Positions 62,707-64,000 of a stretch of DNA of 64,000 nucleotides are shown here, piece by piece. Under the pieces are notes generated by a model that saw nothing but the letters and a program-made list of their open reading frames with translations, was not told where the DNA came from and ran no database searches. Each line of letters opens with the position of its first letter. Position 1 is the stretch's first letter. Source of the stretch: Zobellia laminariae (GTDB taxonomy: Bacteria > Bacteroidota > Bacteroidia > Flavobacteriales > Flavobacteriaceae); the NCBI RefSeq assembly GCF_009725995.1, contig NZ_RCNS01000001.1, positions 1,443,195-1,507,194 of the forward strand, written 5' to 3'. A program made the translations under genes and the position numbers.

Positions 62707-63822
62707 ATGAATTTAAGCTATTGGGAATATAAGACATGGTTGTCAGATATCGATTTCACTATCGTTGGTAGCGGTATCGTAGGACTTAATTGTGCTTTAC
62801 AGCTTCATAAGCGTTTCCCTAAGGCAAAAATTCTAATTTTAGAGAAAGGCTTTCTACCGCAAGGCGCGAGCACTAAAAATGCTGGTTTTGCTTGTTTTGG
62901 TAGCATTTCTGAGGTTTTATCAGACTTAGAGCGCCATAGTGAGGAAGAAGTAGTCGCGTTGGTAGAGCAACGTTGGAAGGGCATTCAGTTACTTCGTAAT
63001 AATGTGGGTGATAACTCTATGGATTTTCAGGTTCATGGTGGTCATGAATTATTTTTAAATTCAGCCGATGAACTCTATCAGAAATGTGAAAATCGGCTTG
63101 CCAAAATCAACAGCCTTTTAAAATCGGTTTATGGTGCAGATGCATTTCATTTGGGGCCAAATACCTTCGATTTCAATAAGGTGAAAGAAAATTATATTAC
63201 CAATATTTTTGAAGGACAATTGGATACGGGTAAAATGATAAACGCGCTATTACAATTGGTCCATCAGGCAGGTATCAAAATATTGAATTCAATTACAGTT
63301 GAAGGTTTTTCTGAAAGGGTAGCGGGAGTGGATATCAAAACCAATCTATTTGAATTCAAATCCAAAAAATTATTGATTGCCACTAATGGTTTTGCCGCTA
63401 ACTTGATAAATGAAGAAGTTAAGCCTGCAAGAGCACAAGTGTTAATTACAGAACCTATTCAAAACTTAGCTATAAAAGGCACTTTTCATTTTGATGAAGG
63501 GTATTATTATTTTAGGAATGTAGGCAATCGTATTTTGTTTGGAGGAGGAAGAAACCTTGACTTTAAAGGAGAAGAAACCAGCCAGTTTGGATGTTCTAAA
63601 CAAATTCAAGGTCATTTAAAGAAATTACTCAAAGAAGTTATTCTACCGAACACTCCTCATCAAATAGATTTGAGATGGAGCGGTATAATGGGCGTAGGTC
63701 AGCAGAAGAAACCTATTGTTAAACAAATTGCTAACCATGTGTATTGCGGAGTGCGCTTGGGAGGCATGGGTATCGCCATAGGAAGCGCCATAGGCAAAGA
63801 TTTGGCAGATTTAATGGAATAG
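62707..63822 (+). CDS. FAD-dependent oxidoreductase of the D-amino-acid oxidase family
   Basis: A 371-residue DAO-type flavoprotein. The FAD-binding dinucleotide motif IVGSGIVGLNCALQL is at about residues 19-33, followed by ILILEKGFLPQGASTKNAGFACFGS, typical of glycine/sarcosine or D-amino-acid oxidase-like enzymes, and the C-terminal FAD-contact motif GVRLGGMGIAIGSAIGKDLA. No signal peptide. It sits downstream of accC behind a terminator and could have its own promoter. The substrate is not readable. Confidence 0.87.
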   Translation: MNLSYWEYKTWLSDIDFTIVGSGIVGLNCALQLHKRFPKAKILILEKGFLPQGASTKNAGFACFGSISEVLSDLERHSEEEVVALVEQRWKGIQLLRNNVGDNSMDFQVHGGHELFLNSADELYQKCENRLAKINSLLKSVYGADAFHLGPNTFDFNKVKENYITNIFEGQLDTGKMINALLQLVHQAGIKILNSITVEGFSERVAGVDIKTNLFEFKSKKLLIATNGFAANLINEEVKPARAQVLITEPIQNLAIKGTFHFDEGYYYFRNVGNRILFGGGRNLDFKGEETSQFGCSKQIQGHLKKLLKEVILPNTPHQIDLRWSGIMGVGQQKKPIVKQIANHVYCGVRLGGMGIAIGSAIGKDLADLME

Positions 63823-63987
63823 GTCGCGAAATGGAAGAAATGTGCTTAGAGCTATGTAAATGTCTTGTTGTTTTATAAAAAAAGCTCTAATAACAAATTT
63901 TAAATCTAATTTCTTCTTAGTCTTTAAAGCATAAGAAACGGCAAGTGGTTTGATAAAAAAATAAAATCGGTATTGTATTAATTGAAT

Positions 63988-64000
63988 ATGACAGAAAAAG
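63988..64000 (+). CDS. Possible start of the next gene (cut by window edge)
   Basis: An ATG at 63988 opens MTEK before the window ends. The 165 bases before it hold an eight-base inverted repeat (TTAGAGCT 63846-63853, AGCTCTAA 63883-63890) with a long loop, perhaps part of a terminator for the previous gene. Only four codons are visible, so this is a guess. Confidence 0.25.

Noticed and set aside
63846..63890. Eight-base inverted repeat after the FAD oxidoreductase gene, considered as a terminator
   Set aside because: The loop is about 29 bases and there is no T run directly after the second arm, so I leave it as uncertain.

Overview
The window reads as chromosomal DNA of a marine-type Flavobacteriaceae (Bacteroidetes). 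It is AT-rich, and many genes are preceded by the Bacteroidetes -7 element TAnnTTTG. Marker genes (lepA, rbfA, rpmF, fabH, accBC, ribE, pdxA, a TonB-linked outer-membrane receptor, DUF3857/transglutaminase protein) have flavobacterial character and order. No phage, insertion sequence, CRISPR array or rRNA was seen.

Layout. 1-7.2 kb: housekeeping genes (lepA fragment, an outer-membrane beta-barrel receptor, dus, an FtsX-type permease, rbfA, methylmalonyl-CoA epimerase, a CAT-anticodon tRNA with a strong terminator). 7.4-11.7 kb: a frameshifted YdeI-like gene carrying a CDGSH iron-sulfur motif, then a copper locus: an HMA-AraC fusion regulator, a copper P-type ATPase, and the decayed remains of a CusB-type efflux adaptor. 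11.8-18.6 kb: a LacI regulator and a five-gene catabolic operon (tartrate/isopropylmalate-type dehydrogenase, cyclase-family hydrolase, DUF1537 four-carbon acid sugar kinase, MFS transporter, Gfo/Idh/MocA dehydrogenase), probably for an unidentified acid sugar. 18.7-19.8 kb: a flavin-dependent monooxygenase.

19.8-42.5 kb is a large assimilatory nitrate/nitrite locus. On the minus strand: nirB, nirD, a DUF4202 protein, a NarX-like sensor kinase and a siroheme-synthase dehydrogenase. On the plus strand: cobA (uroporphyrinogen methyltransferase), a NarK-type transporter, an FNR-like regulator, an NrtABCD-type ABC importer, an outer-membrane porin, a NarL-type response regulator, a GH13 enzyme, a nitrate reductase fused to its own NAD(P)H/FAD and 2Fe-2S modules, and an unusual protein combining a sulfite-reductase-like fold with a C-terminal rubredoxin. 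The genes cover the whole route: nitrate crosses the outer membrane (porin) and inner membrane (NarK, Nrt), is reduced to nitrite (NasC) and ammonium (NirBD), with siroheme made locally. Five 16-bp palindromes of the form TACGTAT-N2-ATACGTA lie before nirB/cobA, narK, nrtA, the response regulator and nasC. They have NarL 7-2-7 geometry and I saw no full palindrome elsewhere in the window, so a kinase/regulator pair encoded in the locus probably controls it.

42.5-52.9 kb: a Kelch lipoprotein, a threonine-synthase-like PLP enzyme, a DUF1611 (DgcN-like) protein overlapping a dipeptide epimerase-like enzyme (possible D-glutamate or D-Glu-dipeptide metabolism), a large zinc metalloprotease lipoprotein, a TauE/SafE permease, a sodium:solute symporter and a small lipoprotein. 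53-64 kb: a TPR/DUF3857/transglutaminase protein, divergent ribE and pdxA, then DUF177-rpmF-fabH-accB-accC and an FAD-dependent oxidoreductase.
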